Assembly (NCBI RefSeq): GCF_014207535.1
Contig: NZ_JACHGK010000009.1
Coordinates: forward strand, 1-64,000
From: Bacillus benzoevorans
GTDB taxonomy: Bacteria > Bacillota > Bacilli > Bacillales > Cytobacillaceae
Direction of reading: 5' to 3'
DNA length: 64,000 nucleotides
The position numbers and the translations under genes were made by a program. Each line of letters opens with the position of its first letter. Position 1 is the first letter of the stretch. Below are positions 7,407 to 16,623 of the stretch, in pieces. The notes under the pieces are model-generated. The model was not told the origin of the DNA, did not search any database, and saw nothing but the letters and a program-made list of their open reading frames with translations.

Positions 7407-8660
7407 ATGGTTATCTTAGCAAAGAGGTGTATTTTTATTAATAAAAAAAGTTTCTTAAATATGTTGCTTATCTTCATTTTGACTGAAGCTGTGCTCCTGT
7501 GCTACTTAGTGTACACGAAACAGCCCTTTACCATCATCTCACCGGACGGTAAGTTATATATGAATTTAGCGGAGAATTTATTGAATGGACACGGATTGAT
7601 TAATACGGTGCGGGTCGAAGATATTATCGTGCCGCCATTATTTCCATTAATCCTGCTCCCGTTTCTTGGGATCTTTAAGACTATTTATTCATTCTTTGTG
7701 TTTCAATATATTCTCTATGGAGTAAACGCCATCATCCTATACTATTTAACCGGGAAGGTTTTTAAGGAAAAACGCTTTATCTCCTGGATCGCTGTACTTC
7801 TTTATATCTTTAATCCGGTGCTGCTGCTGAACGGACCGAATTATCTTTTAACGGAAACGGTATTTACCTTCTTCGTCCTAATTATTGCCTGGTCTCTTGT
7901 GAATTTATGTGAAAGCCTGTATGCCAAAAAAGGGACAAACAAGGCCTTTATCATGAGTATCTTGATTATTTGTGTGAGCATGCTGCTGCGGCCGCATATG
8001 TTGTTTATGTTTCCGCTTTTGGGGCTGATCGGGTTATACATGTTGTTCAAAAAGCTGCTGAGTGTGAAAAGTGCCGTGATGGCATTATTGATTCCGGTTA
8101 TTCTTTTCGGCGCTAATATGATGCATAATAAAATCGTCCATCATGAGGCGGTTCCGTTCGAAAATTACAGCGGACAAAATTTGTATATCGCCAATAATCC
8201 AAATACGAAAATTGAATTTTATAACACGCATAAATTAGAAGCATTTGTAGAGCCTTACTTCTTTACCTTAAGTGATTTGCCGCTTTCGGAAAAAAGCACC
8301 CTTCTCAGGGAACGTGCGATTGACCATATATTATCCGATCCTGTGCTGACGGCGGAGCGGGTCATCTTGCGCGCCAAACTGTTTTTCCAAGGGATTAATC
8401 AGTTTGATACCCTTATGAATCTTTTATTTGCCCTTGGGTTTATTGCCGCTCTTATTATGGAAAAAGGACGGCTTGGTGTGATGCTGATGCTGCTCTACTA
8501 TATTGCCGGCTTCACAGCATTAAGCTCAGCTGGTCTGCTTGTTGAAGGGCAGCGCTATCGGGCACCAATTATTCCTATCTACTTACTGTTCAGCGGCTAT
8601 ATCATCCAATTAGGATTCATGCTGCTGAATGGATTGAAAAGCAGGAAGAAAAGATCGTAA
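7407..8660 (+). CDS. GT39/ArnT-like membrane glycosyltransferase
   Basis: A 417-residue polytopic protein with about 10-11 membrane segments. The first external loop carries SPDGKLYMNLAENLLNGHG near 45-63, corresponding to the acidic catalytic loop of GT39/PMT and ArnT enzymes, which take a sugar from a polyprenyl phosphate carrier and add it to protein or glycan outside the cell. Facing the GT2-DUF2304-flippase operon, it completes a lipid-linked glycosylation route. The start is uncertain: ATG 7407 has only a weak ribosome site, while a good AAAGAGGTG lies 12 bp inside the frame, followed by ATT codons and ATG 7461. Confidence 0.75.
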   Translation: MVILAKRCIFINKKSFLNMLLIFILTEAVLLCYLVYTKQPFTIISPDGKLYMNLAENLLNGHGLINTVRVEDIIVPPLFPLILLPFLGIFKTIYSFFVFQYILYGVNAIILYYLTGKVFKEKRFISWIAVLLYIFNPVLLLNGPNYLLTETVFTFFVLIIAWSLVNLCESLYAKKGTNKAFIMSILIICVSMLLRPHMLFMFPLLGLIGLYMLFKKLLSVKSAVMALLIPVILFGANMMHNKIVHHEAVPFENYSGQNLYIANNPNTKIEFYNTHKLEAFVEPYFFTLSDLPLSEKSTLLRERAIDHILSDPVLTAERVILRAKLFFQGINQFDTLMNLLFALGFIAALIMEKGRLGVMLMLLYYIAGFTALSSAGLLVEGQRYRAPIIPIYLLFSGYIIQLGFMLLNGLKSRKKRS

Positions 8661-8671
8661 AATCTGTCCAT

Positions 8672-8713
8672 ACAGGGGACTGTCTCGAATGGATTTTCAG
8701 GGGCAGTCCCCTA
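8672..8713. repeat. Inverted repeat behind the GT39 gene
   Basis: AGGGGACTG and CAGTCCCCT form a 9-bp stem with a 21-nt loop, twelve bases after the GT39 stop. It resembles the GTCCCC-rich dispersed boxes found further right. No T tract, so termination is uncertain. Confidence 0.45.
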
Positions 8714-8775
8714 TTCTTCTGGAAATGGCTCTTGCTTTAAAGCAGTGAATACATATAGAAAGCGAAGGAAATGTG

Positions 8776-10287
8776 ATGGCAGGATTAAAGAAGACGGCTA
8801 TTTGGATGACGCTGCTGGCGCTTGTGCTGAAGCTGTCCGGTTTTTTGCGGGAAAGTATTATTTCACGGCAGTTCGGGGCCAATGAAGCGACGGACGGCTA
8901 TTTGCTGGCTTTTTCTTTTATTACCTTAGTGATTGCGATGATTTCGGGCGGCTTTAATAATGTCTTCCTGCCGATGTATGTGAAACAGCGCAAGGACCGG
9001 CCGGATCAAACCGAGCGTAATGCAAACGGGATTATGAATGCCACCGCGTTGATTTTCTTTCTCTTAACAATTATCGGGTATTTCTTTGTCCCGGTCTTCG
9101 TTCCGTTTATCTATGGTTCGATGACGCCGGGTACTGAGAAGATTGCCGTTGAAATTACACGGTTCTTCTTCCTCTTTTTAACGGCCATTGCTTTGAACGG
9201 GATCCTGGACTCCTATTTACAAGGACGGAGAATTTTTGTTCCGTCACAGATCTCCAAACTTACAGCCACCTTAATGGGTGCCGTGTTTGCTTTACTTTTT
9301 TCAGAGGAATGGGGAATCAACAGCTTAGCATACGGCTTTATTTTCGGGACCTTGCTTGGCACCGCGATTCAGCTTTATTTTTTACAAAAAAGCGGGTTCC
9401 GCTGGCAGCCGACCTTAAAGGTGGAAAAAGAATTCCGTTCGGCCTTCCTTGTGCTGCTTGTCCCTTCCCTGCTCAATTCGGTTGTCGGGCAGATTAATAT
9501 GTTTGTGAACAAAATGTTTGCCTCAGGGACGATGGAAGGCGCGGTTACTTATCTAAACAACGCGTCGCTCTTGACCAGCGTGCCGCAAGTGATTTACGGG
9601 ACGACGATTGCGGCGATTATCTTCACATTATTGTCAGAGCAGGTGGACAATCAGAAAAAATATCAGCAGACGTTTTTTATGGGGATGCAGGTTTCATTCG
9701 TGACCTTGATGCCGATTGCGGTCGGACTGCTTCTGATCGGGAAGCCCGCGATTTCCTTCATTTATGAGGGCGGGAAATTCACCGCTGAGGACACATACAA
9801 TACGTATCTTGCTTTGGCGCTTTATGTGCCGACGATTGTGACACAGGGGATGCAGTACATTGTCTCGAAATCCATGTATGCCCAAGGACGCACGGCGACT
9901 GTGTTCCGCGTCAGTGCGACGACGATTGTGCTCAATCTCGTCTTGAACTGGCTGTTTGTCAAGCCGTACGGTTACCCGGGATTGGCGCTGACGAGCTCGC
10001 TCGTGTCCGTCTATTATTTGAGCGTGACAAGCTACATTGTTTATAAAGATTTTGAGCGCGGGGAAAAAAGGAAACTGGCCGTTTTGTTTGTGCGGGTTCT
10101 GATTCCGACGGTGATCATGGCGGTGCCGTTGTATTTGATCGAAAAATTCACGGCCATTTCTGAGTGGTATGCGCTGATGCAGCTGGCGGTTTTGCTTCCG
10201 CTTGGGGTGGTCCTGTATGCGGCAGGATTGTATGTGTTTTACCGCGATGCGTTCAGACAGCTGCTGCGGCTGGTGCGAAGAGGATAG
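8776..10287 (+). CDS. murJ: MurJ/MviN-type lipid II flippase family protein
   Basis: A 503-residue membrane protein with about 14 helices and the MurJ opening: LSGFLRESIISRQFGAN near 19-35, then DGYLLAF and FNNVFLPMY. MurJ proteins of the MOP superfamily flip undecaprenyl-linked cell-wall precursors. ATG 8776 is chosen because GAAGGA lies 6 bp upstream; GTG 8773 is in frame. Given the SLH genes and glycosylation genes around it, it may instead move a wall-polysaccharide intermediate; sequence alone does not separate these roles. A strong terminator follows. Confidence 0.85.
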   Translation: MAGLKKTAIWMTLLALVLKLSGFLRESIISRQFGANEATDGYLLAFSFITLVIAMISGGFNNVFLPMYVKQRKDRPDQTERNANGIMNATALIFFLLTIIGYFFVPVFVPFIYGSMTPGTEKIAVEITRFFFLFLTAIALNGILDSYLQGRRIFVPSQISKLTATLMGAVFALLFSEEWGINSLAYGFIFGTLLGTAIQLYFLQKSGFRWQPTLKVEKEFRSAFLVLLVPSLLNSVVGQINMFVNKMFASGTMEGAVTYLNNASLLTSVPQVIYGTTIAAIIFTLLSEQVDNQKKYQQTFFMGMQVSFVTLMPIAVGLLLIGKPAISFIYEGGKFTAEDTYNTYLALALYVPTIVTQGMQYIVSKSMYAQGRTATVFRVSATTIVLNLVLNWLFVKPYGYPGLALTSSLVSVYYLSVTSYIVYKDFERGEKRKLAVLFVRVLIPTVIMAVPLYLIEKFTAISEWYALMQLAVLLPLGVVLYAAGLYVFYRDAFRQLLRLVRRG

Positions 10288-10303
10288 TATAGGTGTGAAT
10301 GTG

Positions 10304-10328
10304 AAGCGGGGGCTGCCCCGCTTTTTTT
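10304..10328 (+). terminator. Terminator of the murJ gene
   Basis: AAGCGGGG / CCCCGCTT stem over a 4-nt loop and a run of T. Confidence 0.9.
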
Positions 10329-10475
10329 GCGTTTTGGGGCAATTTATAGGGGCAGCGGAAGATTTTATTGTGAGTAACCGCTATTTTTACTGATCTTTTT
10401 AGGTTTTTACAGCACGCCATTCGCTTTCTTTTGATATAACGGCGGATTTCCGAGTATAAACCAGCCTCCTTTTCA

Positions 10476-10632
10476 TTATATCGGCCACTTTCGGGCATAT
10501 TTCGGCCAGTTTGGACAATATATCGGCCACTTTAGCCAGGATATCGGCCACTTTGACATAAATATCGGCCACTTTGCAAAAATCTGTAGTTTGGCATGGA
10601 TATCGGCCACTTTTCGATTTTATCGGCAACTC
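10476..10632. repeat. 21-bp tandem repeat array, ATATCGGCCACTTT core
   Basis: The core TCGGCC(A)CTTT recurs at 10481, 10502, 10523, 10544, 10565, 10603 and 10623, with a decayed unit near 10583; the spacing is exactly 21 bp for the first five units. Related to the larger array at 15050-15318. On the minus strand it reads as repeated VADI heptads, but no ribosome site supports a gene. Confidence 0.85.
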
Positions 10633-10654
10633 CCTGTTTCTCCCATTACATACA

Positions 10655-10681
10655 AATCCCCGTCGCATCCAAGCGACGGGG
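10655..10681 (-). terminator. Terminator of the 643-residue SLH-glucosaminidase gene
   Basis: CCCCGTCGC / GCGACGGGG stem, 6-nt loop, short T tract on the minus strand, ten bases after the stop codon. Confidence 0.85.
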
Positions 10682-10690
10682 TCTCTTAAT

Positions 10691-12622
10691 CTATTTCACT
10701 ATTTCCATTTCTCTTACATACTGCGAGTTAATATAGGCCTCACTGTAGTCGTTGTGGTCAGAAATCACCTTGTACCAGCCGTTTGTGGATTCTAAAATGG
10801 CCACTGGCATTCTTTCATTCAGGTACGTAAATTGCTGATTCACTGAGCCTTCCTCTGGAGTATGACGGACTTCAATGTTGGTGGAGATCGTTTCTCCAAT
10901 CGTATATTTGCCTAAGTCCTTGCCGCCCAACGCTTTATCAGCACGGTACATATGACCGGCAATTTTCTGTCCCCAATAAGGATCGGAGGCATATTTGACG
11001 TTAAAGCCGCGCGATTTATTGCCGAATGCTGCGCCATTGGCATACTTCCCAAGCGGATTGATGTAATTTTTATTTAAATATCTTTCTGCTAAGGCGTCAA
11101 TGGCTCTTTCCGGCGAATCAAAGCGTTCCGCCTGATTTTCATCGCCATCAATCGCATTCATCCCGAACAGGTTATTTCGGTCCTGCGCTAAATAACTCAT
11201 ACCAAAGTTGCTTTCATGGATCGCCATTCCTAAAATCATTAACGCATTGATTTTATATTTTGCCTCTGCTTCCTTTAAATAATTTCCTAAGCCGATTAAC
11301 TTGCTTTTCTTAGTCGCATCCTTAAAGCTTTTAAAAACAGTTGGCTGGCTATTGTATAGCTGTTCAATCCGGGATAATTCTTGATTAATAAAAGAATCCA
11401 ATTCTGCCGCGCTGTAGTTTGATGCCGTTCTCGCCGGGAGATAGTTGAAGTATTGGTAGGCAGTTCCTGCATTCACTCCGGATGCATCATAAAATATACC
11501 GCCGTCCCAGCTGTAATATTTCGGTCCTGCGGCAAGAAAAGACGGCGCCTTCCCAGCTACGTAATTTTGGTAGTAATTACCGGATGGAACATAAATCCAA
11601 TGCACCAAATCCCCGGCACTATTAACAGAATAATAGTTTCTTCCCTTTATTTGCTGATCTGGAATGAGACTAACTTCACGTTGTTTTACATAGCCCGTTT
11701 TACCGGCAGCCTTCACTTCTACATAATCCTCTGTCGCCCGGACAAATTCCAGCTCCTGCTGTGCAGGGAGGTATGTAAAGATATAGGAGAAGCTTGAATC
11801 ACTATAAATATTGGTTAATGCGCTGCCGAATGGGGGCTTGGTAATGACAATACCAGAAGTCATCCCAACAATCTTATCATTTTTTGTAATCACTTGATTG
11901 GAACCGGAGGCTGCATTTGACGCGTCTCCGTAAGAAGAATAAACCGCGGCTGCCTCAACAAGCTGGTCGCTGCCGTTAACCGTTGCTACCTTGTACTCTG
12001 GTTTCCAGGTACGGAGCATGCGGTAAATAAACGCGGCTGCTTCAGCACGTGTGGCTGATTTTTTCGGTAAAAATTTACTGCCTTCAGGATAGGAAAAGCC
12101 AAGCACAATTTCATCATACACAGCGCGGGATACAGCCTCCTGAAACGCTGCACCGCCGATGTCTGCTCGATCGATAAACGCTAACGGTGCTTTTTTCCGC
12201 GCTAGTTTTAAGTACTTGGTTAAAGCATTATCAATCATCATCGCCATTTGGGCACGGGTAATCGGCATTTCCATGCGGAAGGTTCCATCGCTGTAGCCAT
12301 TGATGATTCCCGCCGTGCTTGCCCGGTAAATATCGGGTGCAAGTGCTGTCTCAGATACATCACGAAAAGCTGGAGTACCTGCAGGCAAATCAAGGGCACG
12401 AGCAATCAATGCGGCAAACTCACCTCTGTTGATTTCCTTCTTAGGCTGATAAACACCTTCCCCATAGCCCCTCATGATCCCTAATTCAATCATGGCCCGC
12501 ATTTCCTTTTCCAGGGCGATTCCTGTTACATCGTCGTTCGCTGCCGCTGTTTTTTGATGAAAAGAACTTAAACTTCCAGCTAATAAAAGAAAACACAGTA
12601 AACAGACAACTTTTTTCCTCAT
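10691..12622 (-). CDS. SLH-anchored N-acetylglucosaminidase (GH73-like), copy 1
   Basis: A 643-residue exported protein: signal peptide 1-27, three SLH repeats from about 30 to 215 (motifs INRGEFA, ITRAQMA, ATRAEAA), a middle region with an SH3-like fold around 270-325, a glucosaminidase domain around 445-570 (LKEAEAKYKINALMILGMAIHESNFG; the Glu of HESN is the likely catalytic acid) and a C-terminal SH3-like segment. It should cut peptidoglycan glycan strands while held on the wall polysaccharide. It is the last of three neighbouring paralogues, all on the minus strand with repeat-filled spacers between them. ATG has GAGGGG upstream. Confidence 0.85.
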   Translation of the reverse strand: MRKKVVCLLCFLLLAGSLSSFHQKTAAANDDVTGIALEKEMRAMIELGIMRGYGEGVYQPKKEINRGEFAALIARALDLPAGTPAFRDVSETALAPDIYRASTAGIINGYSDGTFRMEMPITRAQMAMMIDNALTKYLKLARKKAPLAFIDRADIGGAAFQEAVSRAVYDEIVLGFSYPEGSKFLPKKSATRAEAAAFIYRMLRTWKPEYKVATVNGSDQLVEAAAVYSSYGDASNAASGSNQVITKNDKIVGMTSGIVITKPPFGSALTNIYSDSSFSYIFTYLPAQQELEFVRATEDYVEVKAAGKTGYVKQREVSLIPDQQIKGRNYYSVNSAGDLVHWIYVPSGNYYQNYVAGKAPSFLAAGPKYYSWDGGIFYDASGVNAGTAYQYFNYLPARTASNYSAAELDSFINQELSRIEQLYNSQPTVFKSFKDATKKSKLIGLGNYLKEAEAKYKINALMILGMAIHESNFGMSYLAQDRNNLFGMNAIDGDENQAERFDSPERAIDALAERYLNKNYINPLGKYANGAAFGNKSRGFNVKYASDPYWGQKIAGHMYRADKALGGKDLGKYTIGETISTNIEVRHTPEEGSVNQQFTYLNERMPVAILESTNGWYKVISDHNDYSEAYINSQYVREMEIVK

Positions 12623-12732
12623 TCATTCCCCTCTTTTTCTATGAACTTATTTCACAACCTATATTATTCTAACATAATCATAATCTATAAAATTGGGAAA
12701 AAGGAAACTGACAGCAATTGGCATCTGCTTCA

Positions 12733-12822
12733 TTCGCAAGGGGGTTGCGAACGTTTCGGAAGGGGGGAATGACCCGAGTTCTGACGGGGTTCCGAGTAAT
12801 TCGGAAGGGGGTTGCGAACCAA
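12733..12822. repeat. Short degenerate array, TTCGGAAGGGGGTTGCGAAC unit
   Basis: Four units start at 12733, 12755, 12779 and 12800 (spacing 22, 24 and 21); units 1 and 4 are nearly identical. Unrelated in sequence to the TCGGCC arrays in the neighbouring spacers but of nearly the same period. Confidence 0.65.
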
Positions 12823-12856
12823 AAAAAGCGATAGACCCTTTTAGAGATCTACCGCT
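12821..12856 (-). terminator. Terminator of the 655-residue SLH-glucosaminidase gene
   Basis: AGCGATAGA / TCTACCGCT stem with one G-U pair and a run of T on the minus strand. Confidence 0.75.
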
Positions 12857-12875
12857 CGGATTTATTTTTCAAGAA

Positions 12876-14843
12876 TCATTGAGCAACGTTAATCGGTGTT
12901 ACGTATGCGCCATGAATATAGCCTTCCGGATAGTCGATATGCTCGGATACGACTTTATACCATGTTGCTCCATCTGCCGGATTTACTTCCGTTCCAATGA
13001 TGGCAACCGGCATTCCGGACTTCGGATAAGTATAATATTTCTGTGAAGAAGATGTTGCTTGGCTTCTTACATTTAAGTCCGTTGTATTAGTAAGACCGAG
13101 CTGGTATTTGCCATAATCCTTGCGGCCAAGATATTTATCGGCTCTGTACATATAGCCGGCATTTTTCTGGCCCCAATATGGGTCGGAGGCATATCTTACA
13201 TTGATTCCAACCGCTTTATTGCCAAAAACAGAACCATTAGCATAAAACGACCGGGAAATATCCAGGTATTTTCCATTCAGGTATTCTGTTGCTAGTCCGT
13301 CAATGGATTGTGTTGGTGCCTCAAAAGTCGCAGCCGCATCGAGATTGGAGTCGTAGGCCTTTAATCCAAACAAATTATTTTTTGTCTGCGCAATTTCACT
13401 CATTCCATAGTCACTTTCATTAAATGAAATCGCCAGCATGAATAAAGCATTGATATGATATTTGCCTTCAGCCTCTTTTAAATAGGCTCCTAATCCTTTA
13501 AGCTTACTTTTATTGACGACATCTTGATAGCGGACATATTTGACTGGATCACTGTTATACAGAGTTTCACGGTCTTTTAACATATATTCGATAAAATCAT
13601 CAAGTTCTTCAGCACTGTAATTGGTCACTGTCCTTGCAGGCAGATAGGTAAAATATTGGTAGGCTGTGCCGGCATGCTGTCCTGCTTCATTATAGAAGGC
13701 GGCACCATCCCAGCTGTAATACTTCTGTCCTGCTGTTAAAAAGGAAGGCGCTTTTCCTGCCACATAGTTTGGCGCCGTTTTCGTTTTCTGGCTGTAAACA
13801 TAGTGGATCAAGTCACCATTGACCACAGAATAATAGCTTCTGCCTGCGATCATTTGATCCGGAAGCAAAGACACTTCGGCAGGCTTTACATAACCAGTTT
13901 TCCCTGCAATATTTACTTTTACATACGACTCTGAACTATCTATGTATTCCATTTCCTGCTGAGCATTCACATAAGTCATACTTGTTTTAAAATCCGCTTT
14001 TTCATATATAGTTGCTACTTGCTCTGAAATAACTAAACCGCCTGACATGCTGACAATTTTCCCATCATTTGTCACCACTTGATTAGCGTTTGTGACGGCT
14101 TTTTTGGCTTCATCAAAACTGGCATAACTTACTGTGCCCGGAACAAGTTCCTTATTGGCATTGATAGATGCCACTGAGTATCCTGTAACCGGTTCTGGTT
14201 CAGGCTCAGGTACTGGCTCAAGAATATGCAGCATGCGCGCGATAAAAGCTGCCGCCTGGGCCCGGTTCGCCTCCATTTTTGGATTAAAGCTGTATGTATT
14301 GTCCTCGTTTTTAAAGCCGCTGATAATGCCGTCATTCACATTATGGACCACCGCATCCCGGAATGATGGATTAATTTGCTCAGCATCTGTAAAATTCAAG
14401 ACCGCACCTTTTCGCTCCATTTGTTTAAAAATGAGTGCATTATCAATCATCGCCGCCATTTGTTCGCGGGTAACGAGTTGGTTCATGCGGAACGTCTTGT
14501 CACCGTAACCATTGACAATCCCGGCACTGGCTGCACGGTAAATGTCTTTGGCCAGATTTGAGCTTGCCGGCACATCTGTAAATGCCGGTTCCCCTTCAGG
14601 CAGTTCTAATGCCCGTGCCACAAAAGCAGCAAACTGGCCTCTCGTGATTTCTTCATGCGGCCGGTATTCCCCTTCACTGTAGCCATGAATGACCCCTAAT
14701 TGAATCAACTCGCGCATTTCCTTTTCCAGTGCAATCCCAGTAATATCATCCTTTGTAGGAGCAGCGGCTGTATGTTGATACGTGAAAGCACTGCATACAA
14801 GCACCACAAAAAGTCCAACCAGGTACATTAAATTTTTCTTCAT
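12876..14843 (-). CDS. SLH-anchored N-acetylglucosaminidase (GH73-like), copy 2
   Basis: A 655-residue paralogue of the downstream gene with the same order: signal peptide 1-28, three SLH repeats from about 32 to 215 (ITRGQFA, VTREQMA, ANRAQAA), a short PEPEPEP linker near 212, SH3-like region, glucosaminidase domain (YLKEAEGKYHINALFMLAISFNESDYG; Glu of NESD) and a C-terminal SH3-like tail. Both copies keep the YASDPYWGQK...YMYRADK block near the end of the catalytic domain. Start ATG preceded by GGAGGGAG. The terminator and repeat spacer after it suggest it is transcribed on its own. Confidence 0.85.
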   Translation of the reverse strand: MKKNLMYLVGLFVVLVCSAFTYQHTAAAPTKDDITGIALEKEMRELIQLGVIHGYSEGEYRPHEEITRGQFAAFVARALELPEGEPAFTDVPASSNLAKDIYRAASAGIVNGYGDKTFRMNQLVTREQMAAMIDNALIFKQMERKGAVLNFTDAEQINPSFRDAVVHNVNDGIISGFKNEDNTYSFNPKMEANRAQAAAFIARMLHILEPVPEPEPEPVTGYSVASINANKELVPGTVSYASFDEAKKAVTNANQVVTNDGKIVSMSGGLVISEQVATIYEKADFKTSMTYVNAQQEMEYIDSSESYVKVNIAGKTGYVKPAEVSLLPDQMIAGRSYYSVVNGDLIHYVYSQKTKTAPNYVAGKAPSFLTAGQKYYSWDGAAFYNEAGQHAGTAYQYFTYLPARTVTNYSAEELDDFIEYMLKDRETLYNSDPVKYVRYQDVVNKSKLKGLGAYLKEAEGKYHINALFMLAISFNESDYGMSEIAQTKNNLFGLKAYDSNLDAAATFEAPTQSIDGLATEYLNGKYLDISRSFYANGSVFGNKAVGINVRYASDPYWGQKNAGYMYRADKYLGRKDYGKYQLGLTNTTDLNVRSQATSSSQKYYTYPKSGMPVAIIGTEVNPADGATWYKVVSEHIDYPEGYIHGAYVTPINVAQ

Positions 14844-15049
14844 TTTCTCCCTCCAAAAGTACTATGCTATTCTATTATTCTACCATAATCTACCCTCTTA
14901 GTCTGTTAAATCTCTATGGAGGATGGGGCTTCCAGTGTATTGGGAGCGGGTTGTTATGAAAATATGTCTATTCTTTCAGGTTTGATTCCACAGGAAGCGG
15001 TTTTTGCGTGAAAATAGTTGGATTTGTGGAGGAGATTAGGCACCTGTTT

Positions 15050-15318
15050 CAGGATATCGGCCAGTTTGGCAGATATATCGACCGCTTTCGGTTGGATATC
15101 GGCCAGTTTGGCAGATATATCGACCGCTTTCGGTTGGATATCGGCCAGTTTGGCAGATATATCGGCCACTTTCGGCTGGATATCGGCCACTTTGACAGAT
15201 ATATCGGCCACTTTCGGCTGGATATCGGCCACTTTCGGCTGGATATCGGCCACTTCGGCAGATATATCGGCCACTTTTGCTAATATATCATCGACTTTTG
15301 GCCGGATATCGTTTTTTC
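15050..15318. repeat. 21-bp tandem repeat array with a 42-bp higher-order pattern
   Basis: Cores (TCGGCC or TCGACC) begin at 15057, 15078, 15099, 15120, 15141, 15162, 15183, 15204, 15225, 15246 and 15267, all exactly 21 bp apart, then decay at 15288-15309. Units alternate between a GGATATCGGCC form and a GATATATCGGCC form, giving a 42-bp period. The minus strand is open for 106 codons as VADI heptads, but I see no ribosome site or conserved start. Confidence 0.9.
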
Positions 15319-15355
15319 AACATCGGCAATTGTGAACCAAATTTAATGAGAGCCA

Positions 15356-15387
15356 GCAAAAAAAGCATGCGGGGCTAGGCCCCACAC
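15356..15387 (-). terminator. Terminator of the 410-residue SLH-glucosaminidase gene
   Basis: TGCGGGGC / GCCCCACA stem (one G-U), followed by T7 on the minus strand. Confidence 0.85.
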
Positions 15388-15390
15388 ACT

Positions 15391-16623
15391 TTAGGAGTTT
15401 TGCAATTGATGATAGATTGCTAGTATTTTATTTCCATAATCACGATCGCCGGCCCATACTCCGCTCAAATCCTGCCAATGCGGTGCTGTTCCTCTTTTTC
15501 CATAACGCTCAAGGATTTCAAAGCGCTGGTCTACGATGGTTTCTCCTGCTGGAATCGGGCTCTGGCTCGCATAGCCGTACAAGTGCTGGATTTGTGCCGT
15601 AACTCCTTCTTGGACGGTAGGGAAAATGTTGCCTTTTATTCCCTTTTGCGTGACACCAAGTCCGCCATAATTATGCTGATCAGGCGTCACAGCGGTGCCG
15701 CTATTGTATTTAAACCAGCCTGTTTCAACAATGGACTGACAAAAGGCAATGTCGCCGCGGATGCCATATTTGTTCCCGATTTCGATAAAGGCTGTGGCAA
15801 TCTCATCAATGTCCGGCGCATTCGGGTTTTCTCTTTTGACAAAAGCAGCCATTTTCGCAGCTGTTACGACTGGTGTTCCCATTATGCCATGGTGCAGGCT
15901 GTGATCGACAACTGCTGGTGCCGGCGCTGGCTGTGGAGCTGGAACTGGTGCCGGTGCAGGAACTGCCCCGCCGCCATCCGTACCCTGCGCTTGCAATTCT
16001 TTGATGACACTAAGCATCCCTGAAATAAATGCCGCGGCTTCGGCCCGTGTTGCTTCGTTTTTCGGTTTAAACATAGATATTCCCAGACTGTTTTTATAGC
16101 CGCTGACGATTTTATCATTGACGACCCGTCCCACTGCTTGTCTGAATGCATTGTTAATTTGATAGGAATCCGCAAAGGTCAGCATACTTTCTTTTCTTTC
16201 TGCATTTGAAAAAACTAAGGCGTTGTCGATCATGGCCGCCATCTGTTCGCGGGTAATCGGCTCGTGCATGCGGAAGGTCCCATCGTCATAACCGTTGACG
16301 ATACCGGCATTGCTGACACGGTTGATGGCGTCTGCCAAACCGGAACTGGCCGGCACATCCTTAAATTTCGGTGTTCCTGGCGGAAGCTGGAGTGCCCGTG
16401 AGATAAATGCAGCAAATTGACCGCGGGTTACTTTTTCACTAGGATGGAATTGCCCGGGGCCAAATCCCTGAATAATCCCTTGATTGATTAAGCTTCGCAT
16501 CGGCTGCTCGAGAGCGATTCCTGTAATATCATCATTTGCCGCTAAAGCAGCCGTCCCTGAATATGTATAAATACTGCCTGCAATGACAAGCGCACTTGCC
16601 ACATGAGTCCATTTTTTTCTCAT
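15391..16623 (-). CDS. SLH-anchored glucosaminidase, third paralogue (short form)
   Basis: A 410-residue exported protein from ATG 16623 (TTGGAGG lies directly upstream; TTG 16635 is inside the ribosome site). Signal peptide 1-29, three SLH repeats from about 30 to 210 (VTRGQFA, ITREQMA, ATRAEAA), a proline/alanine linker (PAPAPVPAPQPAPAP) near 220-235 and a compact mannosyl-glycoprotein endo-beta-N-acetylglucosaminidase-type domain to the end (GIRGDIAFCQSIVETGWFKY; Glu of VETG is the likely acid). Its N-terminal half matches copies 1 and 2 but it lacks their SH3-like parts and has a different glucosaminidase subtype. Confidence 0.85.
   Translation of the reverse strand: MRKKWTHVASALVIAGSIYTYSGTAALAANDDITGIALEQPMRSLINQGIIQGFGPGQFHPSEKVTRGQFAAFISRALQLPPGTPKFKDVPASSGLADAINRVSNAGIVNGYDDGTFRMHEPITREQMAAMIDNALVFSNAERKESMLTFADSYQINNAFRQAVGRVVNDKIVSGYKNSLGISMFKPKNEATRAEAAAFISGMLSVIKELQAQGTDGGGAVPAPAPVPAPQPAPAPAVVDHSLHHGIMGTPVVTAAKMAAFVKRENPNAPDIDEIATAFIEIGNKYGIRGDIAFCQSIVETGWFKYNSGTAVTPDQHNYGGLGVTQKGIKGNIFPTVQEGVTAQIQHLYGYASQSPIPAGETIVDQRFEILERYGKRGTAPHWQDLSGVWAGDRDYGNKILAIYHQLQNS

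Noticed and set aside
12693..13046. 117-codon plus-strand frame
   Set aside because: It covers the degenerate GGAAGGGGG array and then runs antisense into the SLH gene; no ribosome site.
14954..15274. 106-codon minus-strand frame of VADI heptads as a gene
   Set aside because: It is the by-product of a 21-bp repeat whose period is a multiple of three; no ribosome site, no conserved start, and the plus strand is equally open. Kept as a repeat only.
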